From a virus: a DNA stretch of 47,659 nucleotides. Numbering within the stretch: the stretch's first letter is position 1; the number at the start of each line of letters is the position of its first letter. The position numbers and the translations under genes are program-made. The stretch spans positions 1 to 47,659 of IMG/VR virus record IMGVR_UViG_3300042569_000812; one strand, 5' to 3'. Under the pieces are notes generated by a model. It was not told the origin of the DNA, made no database searches, and saw nothing but the letters and a program-made list of their open reading frames with translations. Positions 1 through 9,201 of the stretch are shown one piece after another.

Positions 1-270
1 GTTCCTGAAGTCCCACTATTACCTGAAGAACCTGATGTTCCTGATGAACCACTTGTTCCCGAAGTTCCACTATTACCTGACGAACCTGATGTTCCTGAAG
101 TCCCACTATTACCTGAAGAACCTGATGTTCCTGATGAACCACTTGTTCCCGAAGTTCCACTATTACCTGACGAACCTGATGTTCCTGAAGTCCCACTATT
201 ACCTGAAGAACCTGATGTTCCTGATGAACCACTTGTTCCCGAAGTTCCACTATTACCTGACGAACCTGAA
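1..270. repeat. 90-bp tandem repeat inside the collagen-like gene
   Basis: Positions 1-90 and 91-180 are identical and 181-270 differs only in its last base. Each unit encodes 30 residues, ten Gly-X-Y triplets. The array probably continues left of the window. Such repeats allow in-frame length change by recombination. Confidence 0.9.
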
Positions 271-3200
271 GTTCCTGAAGTTCCACTATTACCTGACGAA
301 CCTGATGTTCCTGATGAACCACTTGTTCCCGAAGTTCCACTATTACCTGAAGAACCGCTAGTTCCCGATGTTCCACTATTACCTGATGAACCGCTAGTAC
401 CGCTTGAACCTGATGTTCCTGAAGAACCACTTGTTCCACTTGAACCTGAAGTTCCTGAAGTTCCGCTATTACCTGAAGAACCGCTAGTTCCACTTGAACC
501 TGATGAACCACTTGTTCCACTAGACCCTGATGTTCCTGAAGTTCCACTATTACCTGAAGAACCTGAAGTTCCTGAAGTTCCGCTATTACCTGAAGAACCG
601 CTAGTTCCACTAGACCCTGATGAACCACTTGTACCGCTAGAACCTGATGAACCACTTGTTCCGCTAGAACCTGAAGTACCTGACGTTCCACTATTACCTG
701 ACGAACCACTTGTACCGCTAGAACCTGAAGTTCCTGATGAACCGCTTGTACCACTTGAACCTGAAGTTCCTGAAGTTCCGCTATTACCTGAAGAACCGCT
801 AGTTCCACTTGAACCTGATGAACCACTTGTCCCTGATGAACCGGATGTCCCTGAAGTTCCACTATTACCTGATGAACCACTTGTACCGCTAGAACCTGAA
901 GTACCTGACGTTCCACTATTACCTGATGAACCACTTGTACCGCTAGAACCTGAAGTACCTGACGTTCCACTATTACCTGAAGAACCACTTGTCCCTGATG
1001 AACCGGATGTCCCTGAAGTTCCACTATTACCTGATGAACCACTTGTACCGCTAGAACCTGATGAACCACTTGTTCCACTAGACCCTGAAGAACCACTTGT
1101 TCCACTAGACCCTGATGAACCACTTGTTCCACTTGAACCTGAAGTTCCCGAAGTTCCACTATTACCTGAAGAACCACTTGTTCCACTTGAACCTGATGAA
1201 CCACTTGTTCCACTAGACCCTGATGAACCACTTGTTCCACTTGAACCTGAAGTTCCCGAAGTTCCACTATTACCTGAAGAACCACTTGTTCCACTTGAAC
1301 CTGAAGTTCCCGAAGTTCCACTATTACCTGATGAACCACTTGTTCCACTTGAACCTGATGTTCCTGAAGTTCCTGATGAACCACTTGTTCCACTTGAACC
1401 TGATGTTCCTGATGTACCTGATGAACCACTTGTACCGCTAGAACCTGATGTTCCTGATGTACCTGATGAACCACTTGTACCGCTAGAACCTGATGTTCCT
1501 GAAGTTCCTGATGAACCACTTGTCCCACTAGACCCTGATGTTCCTGAAGTTCCACTATTACCTGAAGAACCACTTGTTCCACTTGAACCTGAAGTTCCTG
1601 ACGAACCACTTGAACCTGATGTTCCTGAAGTACCATTTACCCCTGAAGAACCTGAAGTTCCACTTGAACCTGATGTTCCTGATGTACCACTAGACCCTGA
1701 TGTTCCTGAAGAACCACTTGTTCCACTTGTTCCACCACCAACAATTAATGACCCTGTAATCCAAGTACCTGAAGAAGCTCCGTTTATATTTTGAGATGTT
1801 GGGTTAGATGTATAAGCGGTGACTTCAACATAATCTGTTGTACCGTTAAAATACACTATAATGTCAATTTCTTGACCATACCCTTCAGTAGTCACAAGTG
1901 GTGATTGTTGAATTGCGACTTGTGTACTACCATTTTTTCTAATCTGAATATTGTTTTGACCTGTTGTTGTTGACGCAGGATTCCACCATACAGCAACTTG
2001 AATATTATAATATCCCGCAATTGTTGGTTGAAACTTATTAGATGTAATCCACCCTTGAGGGTCAAATTCATCAACAAATGTTACGACTTGGTCAGACCCA
2101 TTTGTTATAGTTTGAGCTGTACCACCTTTAACACCTTTAGCAACATAGTTAGACGCTGTTAGATTACCACCATCAGTACCACTTGAACCTGACGTACCAC
2201 TTGAACCCGATGTTCCTGAAGAACCTGAAGTCCCCGAAGTTCCATTAATCCCTGAAGAACCTGATGTTCCACTTGAGCCTGATGTACCACTTGTACCTGA
2301 AGAACCTGATGTTCCCGAAGAACCACTAGTTCCTGATGTTCCTGAAGAACCTGATGTTCCCGAAGAACCACTAGTTCCTGATGTTCCTGAAGAACCACTT
2401 GTACCTGAAGAACCACTTGTACCTGATGTTCCTGATGAACCACTAGTTCCACTTGAACCTGATGTTCCTGATGAACCACTTGAACCTGATGTTCCTGAAG
2501 AGCCACTTGTACCACTAGTTCCGTCAATACCTGAAGAACCTGAAGTTCCTGAAGAACCACTTGTGCCCGAAGAACCTGAAGACCCACTTGTTCCTGACGT
2601 ACCATCTATACCACTTGAACCTGAAGTCCCTGACGACCCGCTTGTTCCCGAAGAACCTGAAGTCCCCGAAGAACCTGAAGTCCCCGAAGTTCCTGAAGAG
2701 CCTGACGTTCCTGAAGAACCACTTGTACCTGACGTTCCTGAAGAACCACTAGTCCCACTTGAACCTGAAGTTCCATCTACACCACTTGAACCTGATGTCC
2801 CACTTGAACCTGAAGTCCCACTTGAACCCGAAGTTCCTGAAGAACCTGATGTTCCTGATGTCCCATCTATTCCACTTGAACCTGATGTTCCTGATGAACC
2901 ACTTGAACCTGATGTGCCGTCTATTCCGCTTGAACCTGAAGTTCCTGACGAACCACTTGTTCCTGATGAACCACTTGTTCCACTAGTTCCGTCAATACCT
3001 GAAGAACCTGAAGTTCCTGAAGAACCACTTGTTCCACTTGAACCTGATGTTCCTGAAGAACCACTTGTACCTGATGTACCACTAGAACCTGATGTACCAC
3101 TAGAACCTGATGTACCACTAGAACCTGAAGAACCACTTGTTCCACTTGAACCTGATGTACCATCTATACCACTAGTTCCTGATGAACCTGAAGTACCTGA

Positions 3201-6200
3201 TGTGCCATCTATACCTGAAGAACCTGATGTTCCTGAAGAACCTGATGTACCACTTGTTCCGTCAACACCGCTTAAACCTGATGTTCCTGAAGAACCACTT
3301 GTACCATCTATACCTGAAGAACCACTTGTTCCACTTGAGCCCGATGTTCCATCTATACCTGAAGAACCACTTGTCCCGCTTGAACCTGAAGTTCCTGACG
3401 AACCACTTGTTCCATCTATACCTGAAGAACCTGAAGTTCCACTTGACCCTGATGTTCCTGACGAACCACTTGTTCCATCAATACCACTTGAACCTGATGT
3501 TCCACTTGAGCCGCTTGTACCTGAAGTTCCTGATGAACCTGAAGTTCCTGAAGACCCTGAAGTACCACTTGTGCCCGCAATCGCACCAACTGATGTTAAT
3601 ACAAATGAGTAATATGAATTACCTTCAGTATAATAAACAACTGAATGCGCTGTTGAATCATTATTACTAAGATATAACCTAACAATCATTCTGTTTGTTG
3701 GGTCTATAGTTGTTGTTGGTAATACAATATCGACATTAACTTCGACCGGTATTACGGCACTAACCCAACCAATTAACGCAACATTAGATGTTATTGTTGG
3801 TCCTATAGCGGTACCCGTTGAATTAGCTAATTGTATTTCAACATAAGCATCAATATCGTCATTACTCGCCGGTTTTAAGTAATGTAAATGAAATCTTTGT
3901 ACACCACCCGGAATTACGGCAAAACCTAATTGTGGTGTTATGTAATCGGAAACCATCACATTTTGTTGACTTCCTGTTAAATTTGTTGTAACCGTTTGTT
4001 GTGCAGCACCTGATGGGTCTGTCGCTAAAACTTTATATCCTGAAACATCTGAATTTTGTGATTCATTGAAGTAGTATACTTGTCCTGCGGAAATCCCACT
4101 TTCACCACTACTCCCTGATGTACCACTTGTTCCTGAAGACCCTGAAGTCCCTGAAGAACCGCTTGTCCCTGAAGAACCTGAAGTCCCATCTACACCGCTT
4201 GAACCAGAAGTTCCTGATGAACCACTTGAACCTGAAGTTCCACTTGAGCCGCTTGTACCTGAAGTTCCTGAAGAGCCTGAAGTTCCTGATGAACCACTTG
4301 TTCCGCTAGAACCTGAAGTCCCTGATGAACCACTTGTTCCATCTATACCGCTAGTTCCTGAAGAACCACTTGTTCCACTTGAACCACTTGTTCCACTTGA
4401 ACCTGATGTTCCACTTGAACCTGATGTTCCTGAAGAACCTGAAGTTCCATCTACACCGCTTGAACCTGATGTTCCCGAAGAACCGCTTGTTCCACTTGAA
4501 CCCGAAGTACCATCTATTCCGCTTGAACCTGATGTTCCTGAAGAACCCGAAGTTCCACTAGTTCCTGATGAACCTGAAGTTCCATCTATTCCGCTAGTTC
4601 CTGAAGACCCTGAAGTTCCACTTGAACCTGAAGTTCCTGAAGACCCTGAAGTTCCACTTGAGCCGCTTGTACCTGAAGTTCCACTTGAACCTGAAGTACC
4701 CGAAGAACCGCTTGTTCCACTTGAACCTGAAGTACCATCTATTCCACTTGAACCCGAAGAACCTGACGTTCCTGAAGTTCCTGATGAACCTGATGTTCCT
4801 GAAGAACCACTTGTTCCACTTGAACCCGAAGAACCTGACGTTCCTGAAGTTCCATCTATACCGCTTGAGCCTGAAGTGCCATCAATACCGCTAGACCCTG
4901 ATGTTCCACTTGAACCTGATGTCCCTGAAGAACCACTTGTTCCATCAACACCGCTTAAACCTGAAGTTCCTGATGACCCTGACGTTCCTGAAGAACCTGA
5001 AGTCCCAGAAGTTCCATTAACCCCCGAAGAACCACTTGTCCCACTCGAACCTGATGTTCCCGAAGAACCTGATGTTCCTGATGTCCCTGAAGAACCTGAT
5101 GTACCATCAACACCACTAGTTCCTGATGAACCCGATGTTCCTGATGAACCACTTGTTCCATCTACACCGCTTGAACCTGATGTTCCTGATGAACCTGATG
5201 TCCCTGACGAACCACTGGTTCCGCTTGTACCTGAAGACCCTGATGTTCCTGATGAACCACTTGTTCCGTCTATACCCGAAGACCCTGATGTTCCTGACGA
5301 ACCACTGGTTCCGCTTGTACCTGAAGACCCTGATGTTCCTGATGAACCACTTGTTCCGTCTATACCCGAAGTCCCTGAAGAACCTGATGTTCCACTAGTT
5401 CCATCTATACCACTAGACCCTGAAGTTCCTGACGAACCACTTGTTCCTGACGAACCCGAAGTTCCTGACGAACCACTTGTTCCGTCTATACCTGAAGAAC
5501 CTGATGTTCCTGAAGACCCTGACGTTCCTGAAGAACCACTTGCCCCTGAAGAACCTGAAGTACCATTTGTTCCACTTGAACCACTTGAACCTGAAGTACC
5601 GTTTATACCCGATGAACCACTCGTACCGGATGTTCCATTTATACCTGAAGAACCACTAGTTCCTGAAGAACCACTAGTCCCTGAAGAACCGCTAGTCCCA
5701 CTTAAACCTGATGTTCCGCTAGAACCTGATGTTCCTGAAGACCCACCTGTTCCGCTAGTCCCTGAAGTCCCATCAATACCTGATGAACCGGATGTACCTG
5801 ATGAACCGGATGTACCTGATGAACCACTTATTCCTGATGAACCACTTGAACCTGATGTACCATCTGTTCCACTAGTTCCTGATGTACCATCTATTCCACT
5901 TGTACCTGACGTACCATCTATTCCACTTGAACCCGAAGTTCCACTTGTTCCTGCTTGAGCAATCAAACCCCAATTAAAATTAGTGTCCGGAGCACCTCCA
6001 CCTGAAGGTATTGTTGTTGTTGCAAGATATGAACTACCATTATAATAAACAACGTCTCCATCATCATAATTAATTGAAGGCGACCAAGTACCTTTCCAAA
6101 TGAAACTTTTTCCACTTGTACCTGATGTACCGGAAGTACCCGATGTACCCGAACTAAATTGTGCGGTTAATGCTGAATAATATATGTAATTTGTTTGTCC

Positions 6201-6293
6201 TGTAGGTACCAGGTCATAGTTTACTATAACTAACAATGATTCCGGGTATGCCGAAAACGCTTGAGGTAACTGTGAAATAGGTATATTTGCCAT
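1..6293 (-). CDS. Giant collagen-like tail fibre protein, C-terminus beyond window
   Basis: The reading frame is open from an ATG at 6293 to the left edge, giving at least 2,097 codons. Residues 1-49 form a short non-repetitive head (starts MANIPISQLPQAF). Residues ~61-112 resemble a small carbohydrate-binding module (pattern Y-DDGDVVYYNGSSY...NW). The rest is mostly Gly-X-Y triplets of Ser/Thr (GTS, GSS, some GID and GNS), broken by two non-repetitive domains at residues ~732-904 and ~1378-1518. The latter resembles a C1q-type jelly roll (FQPTIAGYYNIQV, then IQIRKNGSTQ). Collagen-like triplets make trimeric rods in phage fibres, so an adsorption fibre is likely. GID triplets prevail in the blocks nearer the N-terminus and GNS triplets in the last block. 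The gene sits alone behind a TATTTATA box. Fibre function and domain names are inferred from sequence patterns. Confidence 0.85.
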   Translation of the reverse strand, partial: MANIPISQLPQAFSAYPESLLVIVNYDLVPTGQTNYIYYSALTAQFSSGTSGTSGTSGTSGKSFIWKGTWSPSINYDDGDVVYYNGSSYLATTTIPSGGGAPDTNFNWGLIAQAGTSGTSGSSGIDGTSGTSGIDGTSGTSGTDGTSGSSGSSGISGSSGTSGSSGTSGSSGIDGTSGTSGTGGSSGTSGSSGTSGLSGTSGSSGTSGSSGTSGSSGINGTSGTSGSSGINGTSGSSGSSGTNGTSGSSGASGSSGTSGSSGTSGSSGIDGTSGSSGTSGSSGTSGSSGTSGSSGIDGTSGTSGSSGTSGIDGTSGSSGTSGSSGTSGTSGSSGTSGSSGIDGTSGSSGTSGSSGTSGTSGSSGTSGSSGTSGSSGVDGTSGSSGTSGSSGTSGVDGTSGSSGTSGTSGSSGTSGSSGTSGSSGVNGTSGTSGSSGTSGSSGTSGLSGVDGTSGSSGTSGSSGTSGSSGIDGTSGSSGIDGTSGTSGSSGSSGTSGSSGTSGSSGTSGTSGSSGSSGIDGTSGSSGTSGSSGTSGSSGTSGTSGSSGTSGSSGTSGSSGTSGSSGTSGIDGTSGSSGTSGTSGSSGTSGSSGIDGTSGSSGTSGSSGTSGSSGVDGTSGSSGTSGSSGTSGSSGTSGSSGTSGSSGTSGIDGTSGSSGTSGSSGTSGSSGTSGSSGTSGTSGSSGTSGSSGSSGTSGSSGVDGTSGSSGTSGSSGTSGSSGTSGTSGSSGESGISAGQVYYFNESQNSDVSGYKVLATDPSGAAQQTVTTNLTGSQQNVMVSDYITPQLGFAVIPGGVQRFHLHYLKPASNDDIDAYVEIQLANSTGTAIGPTITSNVALIGWVSAVIPVEVNVDIVLPTTTIDPTNRMIVRLYLSNNDSTAHSVVYYTEGNSYYSFVLTSVGAIAGTSGTSGSSGTSGSSGTSGTSGSSGTSGSSGIDGTSGSSGTSGSSGTSGSSGIDGTSGSSGTSGSSGTSGSSGIDGTSGSSGTSGSSGIDGTSGSSGTSGLSGVDGTSGTSGSSGTSGSSGIDGTSGTSGSSGTSGIDGTSGSSGTSGSSGSSGTSGSSGTSGSSGTSGTSGSSGTSGSSGTSGSSGTSGSSGIDGTSGTSGSSGTSGSSGTSGSSGIDGTSGSSGSSGTSGSSGIDGTSGTSGSSGTSGSSGTSGSSGTSGSSGVDGTSGSSGTSGSSGTSGTSGSSGTSGSSGTSGTSGSSGTSGSSGTSGSSGTSGSSGIDGTSGTSGSSGSSGTSGSSGTSGSSGIDGTSGTSGSSGTSGSSGSSGTSGSSGTSGSSGTSGTSGSSGTSGSSGTSGTSGSSGTSGSSGTSGTSGSSGTSGSSGTSGTSGSSGTSGSSGINGTSGTSGSSGTSGSSGTSGSSGTDGGNLTASNYVAKGVKGGTAQTITNGSDQVVTFVDEFDPQGWITSNKFQPTIAGYYNIQVAVWWNPASTTTGQNNIQIRKNGSTQVAIQQSPLVTTEGYGQEIDIIVYFNGTTDYVEVTAYTSNPTSQNINGASSGTWITGSLIVGGGTSGTSGSSGTSGSSGTSGTSGSSGTSGSSGVNGTSGTSGSSGSSGTSGSSGTSGSSGNSGTSGTSGSSGTSGSSGTSGTSGSSGTSGSSGTSGTSGSSGTSGSSGTSGTSGSSGTSGSSGTSGTSGSSGTSGSSGNSGTSGTSGSSGTSGSSGNSGTSGTSGSSGTSGSSGSSGTSGSSGSSGTSGSSGNSGTSGTSGSSGTSGSSGSSGTSGSSGSSGTSGSSGSSGTSGSSGNSGTSGTSGSSGTSGSSGNSGTSGTSGSSGTSGSSGNSGTSGTSGSSGTSGSSGNSGTSGTSGSSGTSGSSGSSGTSGSSGNSGTSGTSGSSGTSGSSGTSGSSGTSGSSGNSGTSGTSGSSGTSGSSGSSGTSGSSGSSGTSGSSGNSGTSGTSGSSGNSGTSGTSGSSGTSGSSGSSGTSGSSGNSGTSGTSGSSGTSGSSGTSGSSGTSGSSGNSGTSGTSGSSGNSGTSGTSGSSGTSGSSGNSGTSGTSGSSGNSGTSGTSGSSGTSGSSGNSGTSGTSGSSGNSGTSGTSGSSGTSGSSGNSGTSGTSGSSGNSGTSGTSGSSGTSGSSGNSGTSG
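5191..5370. repeat. Second 90-bp tandem duplication in the collagen-like gene
   Basis: Positions 5211-5280 are repeated exactly at 5301-5370, and the 20 bases before each copy differ at two places. The unit is again 90 bp, so it preserves the reading frame and the triplet register. Confidence 0.85.
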
Positions 6294-6317
6294 CTATATG
6301 TATAAACTTATTTATCC

Positions 6318-6325
6318 TATAAATA
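6318..6325 (-). promoter_or_regulatory. TATTTATA box upstream of the collagen-like fibre gene
   Basis: The sense strand reads AAG-TATTTATA-GG, ending 24 nt before the ATG at 6293. It is one of thirteen similar boxes found before structural genes and is a candidate phage late-promoter element. Confidence 0.5.
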
Positions 6326-6385
6326 CTTATGAAATTAGTATTTGCCTCACCAATATTAAAAACAATATTTTTTTTTCTTATATAA

Positions 6386-6416
6386 CAAAAAAATCCCCCA
6401 TTTTATTGGAGGATTT
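6386..6416 (-). terminator. Intrinsic terminator after the Pro/Thr-rich gene
   Basis: On the minus strand AAATCCTCC pairs with GGGGGATTT (one G-T wobble) around an 8-nt loop and is followed by a T run. It lies just past the stop codon of the gene ending at 6424, separating it from the fibre gene. Confidence 0.8.
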
Positions 6417-6423
6417 AATATTA

Positions 6424-6849
6424 TTATGAACAACCACAAGGGTTGGTACAACTCGGTGTTGGTGTGGGTGTTCGAGTCGGTGTTGGTGTTGATGTTTTTG
6501 TTGGTGTTGGAGTTGGTGTCGGAACTTTACATGGGTCAAATGTTGGTGTTGGTGTAACCGTTGGTGTAACTGTTGGTGTTGGAGTACTTGTTTTAGTTGG
6601 TGTTGGTGTTGGAGTTGGGGTTGGTCTTGGAACATTTAAAATGTTAGGACATTCGACACCATTAAACATAACTATAATTGTATACACCCCATAAACATCT
6701 CTTGGTGGTGTTAATAAATAAGGTCTAAACAAAAACGGCAATGTTTGTTGTCCCAAATTAATTACTACATTATCAACGTCAGGTGTAAAGATTATATTGG
6801 CAATCTCCCCATCGTAATTTATACTTCTAATTATTATTGACTGTGACAT
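6424..6849 (-). CDS. Small virion-type protein with Pro-Thr repeats
   Basis: This 141-residue protein has an N-terminal part of about 75 residues that looks like a compact beta domain. After that come long PTPTPT runs broken by KTST, TVT and TRT variants, and a Cys-rich tail ending CTNPCGCS. No family is recognised. The Pro/Thr stretches resemble extended, mucin-like linkers that are often O-glycosylated. Similar stretches occur in the genes at 6860-9151 and 45003-45506. The start lies 10 nt after the stop of the upstream gene, so the two are probably cotranscribed, and a terminator follows. A virion surface role is inferred from composition and context only. Confidence 0.75.
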   Translation of the reverse strand: MSQSIIIRSINYDGEIANIIFTPDVDNVVINLGQQTLPFLFRPYLLTPPRDVYGVYTIIVMFNGVECPNILNVPRPTPTPTPTPTKTSTPTPTVTPTVTPTPTFDPCKVPTPTPTPTKTSTPTPTRTPTPTPSCTNPCGCS

Positions 6850-6859
6850 ATTAATTTAC

Positions 6860-9151
6860 TTATTGTATTATTGTTGTTGTCGTTGTTGTTACAGGTATTG
6901 TTGTAGTTGTGGTCGTTATCGGAATAGTTGTTGTTGTAGTCGTTACAGGAATAGTTGTTGTTGTTGTAGTTGAGATATCACCTATTGTGTAGGTAAAATC
7001 ATCCGGAGGACAAATTTCCGTACTACAATCAGGACAATCAGGATTAAACATTCTAAATGTATTTTTCAATATATTAAAATTGTGTTTAACTTCCGGAGCC
7101 GATAATGGCGTTACATACATTCTAAATTGAGAGATTCCTCCTTCAAATGTTCCCGCAAAATTTTGTTCAATAACAATATTTGTGTTCATACCATTAAATG
7201 TTGTTCCTGTCAAATCATTAACAGGGAAACATTCAGGGTCTTGTTGATATGGTCCATTAGGTAATGTACAAGATGAGAATGTTAAATTTTCTCGTAAACC
7301 TTGAGTTCCGCCACCCCATGATATATTAAAAGGAACACCAACTTGTTTTTCCTTATCAGTACTTAACGCTCTTGGTATTATCTCTTGAAAATCTTCTATG
7401 GTATAAAATATTTTACCATTAATATAAATTTTTAATCTTCCTCTTCTGTATTTTTCTTCCTCTAACCATCTTGCATTTAAATTAACCAATTCAATTTTTG
7501 CTGGGTCGATGTTTAATTGTGAGGTATATGGTATGGTAATTAATGATACCGAGTTATGAGCTAATGATTCTAAATATTGTTCTTGAGTAATAATACCCAA
7601 TCCACCTCTATACCATAAATCACAATCATCAAGCCAAGTGTATCTTTCCCATACAGCGTCTAATTGAAACCAATGTTCCTCATCTAACCACGCAGGGTTT
7701 TCTGTGTAACAAGTTGGATAAATTCCACCAGGCGAACAATATTCTGTAACCGTATATCCTGTTGTATAAGTTAATCCACTAGTCGAACAAGTTCCACTAG
7801 TTTCACAACCACCGGTAAATCTTAAAACCTTAACACCTATTTGAGGGTTTTTAGGGTCACCACATAATTTAAACGATAATGCGTTAGACATAGCATCAAA
7901 CAATGGATTTGTTTCACACGTATATTCTATTGATGAATATCCCGTAGGTACACAAGTTTCACAATTACCAAAATCATAACAAGGATTACAATCACTACAA
8001 GTTTCCGTACACGTTGGTGTAGTCGGAACACAATTTGTCGGTGTTGAGGTCGGTGTTGGTGTAGGTGTTGGAGTTGGTTCAATAATTGACGCACAAGTAT
8101 GTGTCTGACATTCCCATCCACAAGATTCACACGGGTCTAAATTACAATTACAACCACAAGTTATTTTTTGTTCAGGAATACCACGACATTCGTGACATCC
8201 ATAATTAACGTGTGGGTCGTGAATACCATATAATGACCTCGGAGGATAAACATAGATACATCTACTATCCGTTACCGTTCTATTACAACAAGCACAAGTT
8301 TGAATACAATTGTATAAATCAGATGTTACACGAGTATACCCCGTAAAACAATTTGGTGTTCCATTAGCATAATGATAAAATTTATTTTCCGCTCTTGCCC
8401 CTAAATAAAAAAATATGTTTTTATTTTGTGGGTAAATTTTATTTAATGTTGTTTCTCCCGATGTTGGAATATATTCATTAGATAATCTTGGTTTTAACAA
8501 CATTTCAACAGACCACCCTCTATTCATTCTTTCAGGGAATATTTCGTAATCATATCCAAATAATTTATAGAACCCTTGATAGAATCCACCATATAATTCG
8601 TGGTATCTACCTTCATAAGGACTATATTTACTTACAACTTCATATAAAACCGTTTTATTAAACCCTGAAAATCTAACATTAGGAGATTGAGTGTTTCCGG
8701 TTACTTGGAATAATTTTAATCTTCTATCAAAATACATCCTGTTGAATTTTAAGTCATCAGAAAATAATCCTTCAGTGAATGTAATTGTTTCTCCGGTCAT
8801 TTTAGTAACCAAACCATTATCAATACCCGTTAATCCAATATCACAAGAAGTATGTGATTTAAAACATGTGATATCTAATTCATTAGGATTGTAAAAATTT
8901 TGAGAAACAAAAATATTATTTCGATTGTAGTCCTTATATGTTAATGTTAAATCTTGAACACTTAATGGATTATTAATGTCAAAATAAAATGGTAATCTAT
9001 TACCATAGGTCTGAGCAATCAAATATGGGGAAAATACAACCTCTTCATTGTATCCCCTCTCATCGGATGTTAAAGACATATCGTAGGATTCTAAAGCAAA
9101 ATTTAGACCCCAATTTGGATAGACGTATTGATTTATATTTTGTTGTGCCAT
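6860..9151 (-). CDS. Putative virion protein with lectin-like fold and Thr-rich tail
   Basis: This 763-residue protein has segments typical of concanavalin/LamG-type beta sandwiches, such as WSVEMLLKPR near residue 215, then RLKIYINGKIFYTIEDF and GGISQFRMYVTPLS in the C-terminal third. Between them lies a Cys-rich insertion of roughly 130 residues (CNCNLDPCESCGWEC and similar) with its own [10 protein letters not shown] linker. The C-terminus is a mucin-like run of Thr blocks separated by IPV or IPI. The gene probably encodes a tail-associated or adhesin-like structural protein, by inference from domains and position beside the collagen-like fibre. It is divergent from the gene at 9202, and a TATTTATC box lies 9 nt before its ATG. 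Confidence 0.75.
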   Translation of the reverse strand: MAQQNINQYVYPNWGLNFALESYDMSLTSDERGYNEEVVFSPYLIAQTYGNRLPFYFDINNPLSVQDLTLTYKDYNRNNIFVSQNFYNPNELDITCFKSHTSCDIGLTGIDNGLVTKMTGETITFTEGLFSDDLKFNRMYFDRRLKLFQVTGNTQSPNVRFSGFNKTVLYEVVSKYSPYEGRYHELYGGFYQGFYKLFGYDYEIFPERMNRGWSVEMLLKPRLSNEYIPTSGETTLNKIYPQNKNIFFYLGARAENKFYHYANGTPNCFTGYTRVTSDLYNCIQTCACCNRTVTDSRCIYVYPPRSLYGIHDPHVNYGCHECRGIPEQKITCGCNCNLDPCESCGWECQTHTCASIIEPTPTPTPTPTSTPTNCVPTTPTCTETCSDCNPCYDFGNCETCVPTGYSSIEYTCETNPLFDAMSNALSFKLCGDPKNPQIGVKVLRFTGGCETSGTCSTSGLTYTTGYTVTEYCSPGGIYPTCYTENPAWLDEEHWFQLDAVWERYTWLDDCDLWYRGGLGIITQEQYLESLAHNSVSLITIPYTSQLNIDPAKIELVNLNARWLEEEKYRRGRLKIYINGKIFYTIEDFQEIIPRALSTDKEKQVGVPFNISWGGGTQGLRENLTFSSCTLPNGPYQQDPECFPVNDLTGTTFNGMNTNIVIEQNFAGTFEGGISQFRMYVTPLSAPEVKHNFNILKNTFRMFNPDCPDCSTEICPPDDFTYTIGDISTTTTTTIPVTTTTTTIPITTTTTTIPVTTTTTTIIQ
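6863..6974 (-). repeat. Thr-block repeat at the C-terminus (TTTTTTIP units)
   Basis: Four blocks of Thr codons are separated by Ile-Pro-Val or Ile-Pro-Ile, giving an 11-residue period. Mixed ACA/ACT/ACG/ACC codons show the repeat is not simple slippage. It forms the end of the protein starting at 9151. Confidence 0.8.
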
Positions 9152-9160
9152 CTTTTTTAT

Positions 9161-9168
9161 GATAAATA
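9161..9168 (-). promoter_or_regulatory. TATTTATC box upstream of the lectin-like virion gene
   Basis: The sense strand reads ATG-TATTTATC-ATAAAAAAG, 9 nt before the ATG at 9151. It has one mismatch to the TATTTATA consensus and lies back to back with the box for the gene at 9202. Confidence 0.4.
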
Positions 9169-9181
9169 CATTAAAACGAAG

Positions 9182-9189
9182 TATTTATA
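9182..9189 (+). promoter_or_regulatory. TATTTATA box upstream of the gene at 9202
   Basis: The sequence AAG-TATTTATA-TGAAAAAG ends 12 nt before the ATG at 9202. It matches the extended consensus shared with 12 other structural-gene leaders. Confidence 0.5.
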
Positions 9190-9201
9190 TGAAAAAGTTA
9201 T

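Noticed and set aside
2159-2605. Minus-strand Val/Gln-rich frame
   Set aside because: It is out of frame with the collagen-like gene and confined to one repeat block.
2563-3612. Long plus-strand open frame rich in Pro, Glu and Val (PEEPEVP)
   Set aside because: It is the antisense frame of the collagen-like Gly-X-Y codons. The minus-strand frame is continuous through non-repetitive domains, while this one exists only in the repeats.
4876-5958. Second plus-strand Pro/Glu-rich open frame
   Set aside because: Same explanation as the frame at 2563-3612: an antisense shadow of the collagen-like repeat.
1-6120. Dense short repeats resembling a CRISPR or satellite array
   Set aside because: Period is 9 nt with codon-level variation and an open frame throughout. 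No spacers of constant length are present, so it is a coding repeat.
6443-6694. Plus-strand Gly-Val repeat frame
   Set aside because: Antisense to the Pro-Thr repeats of the gene at 6424-6849.
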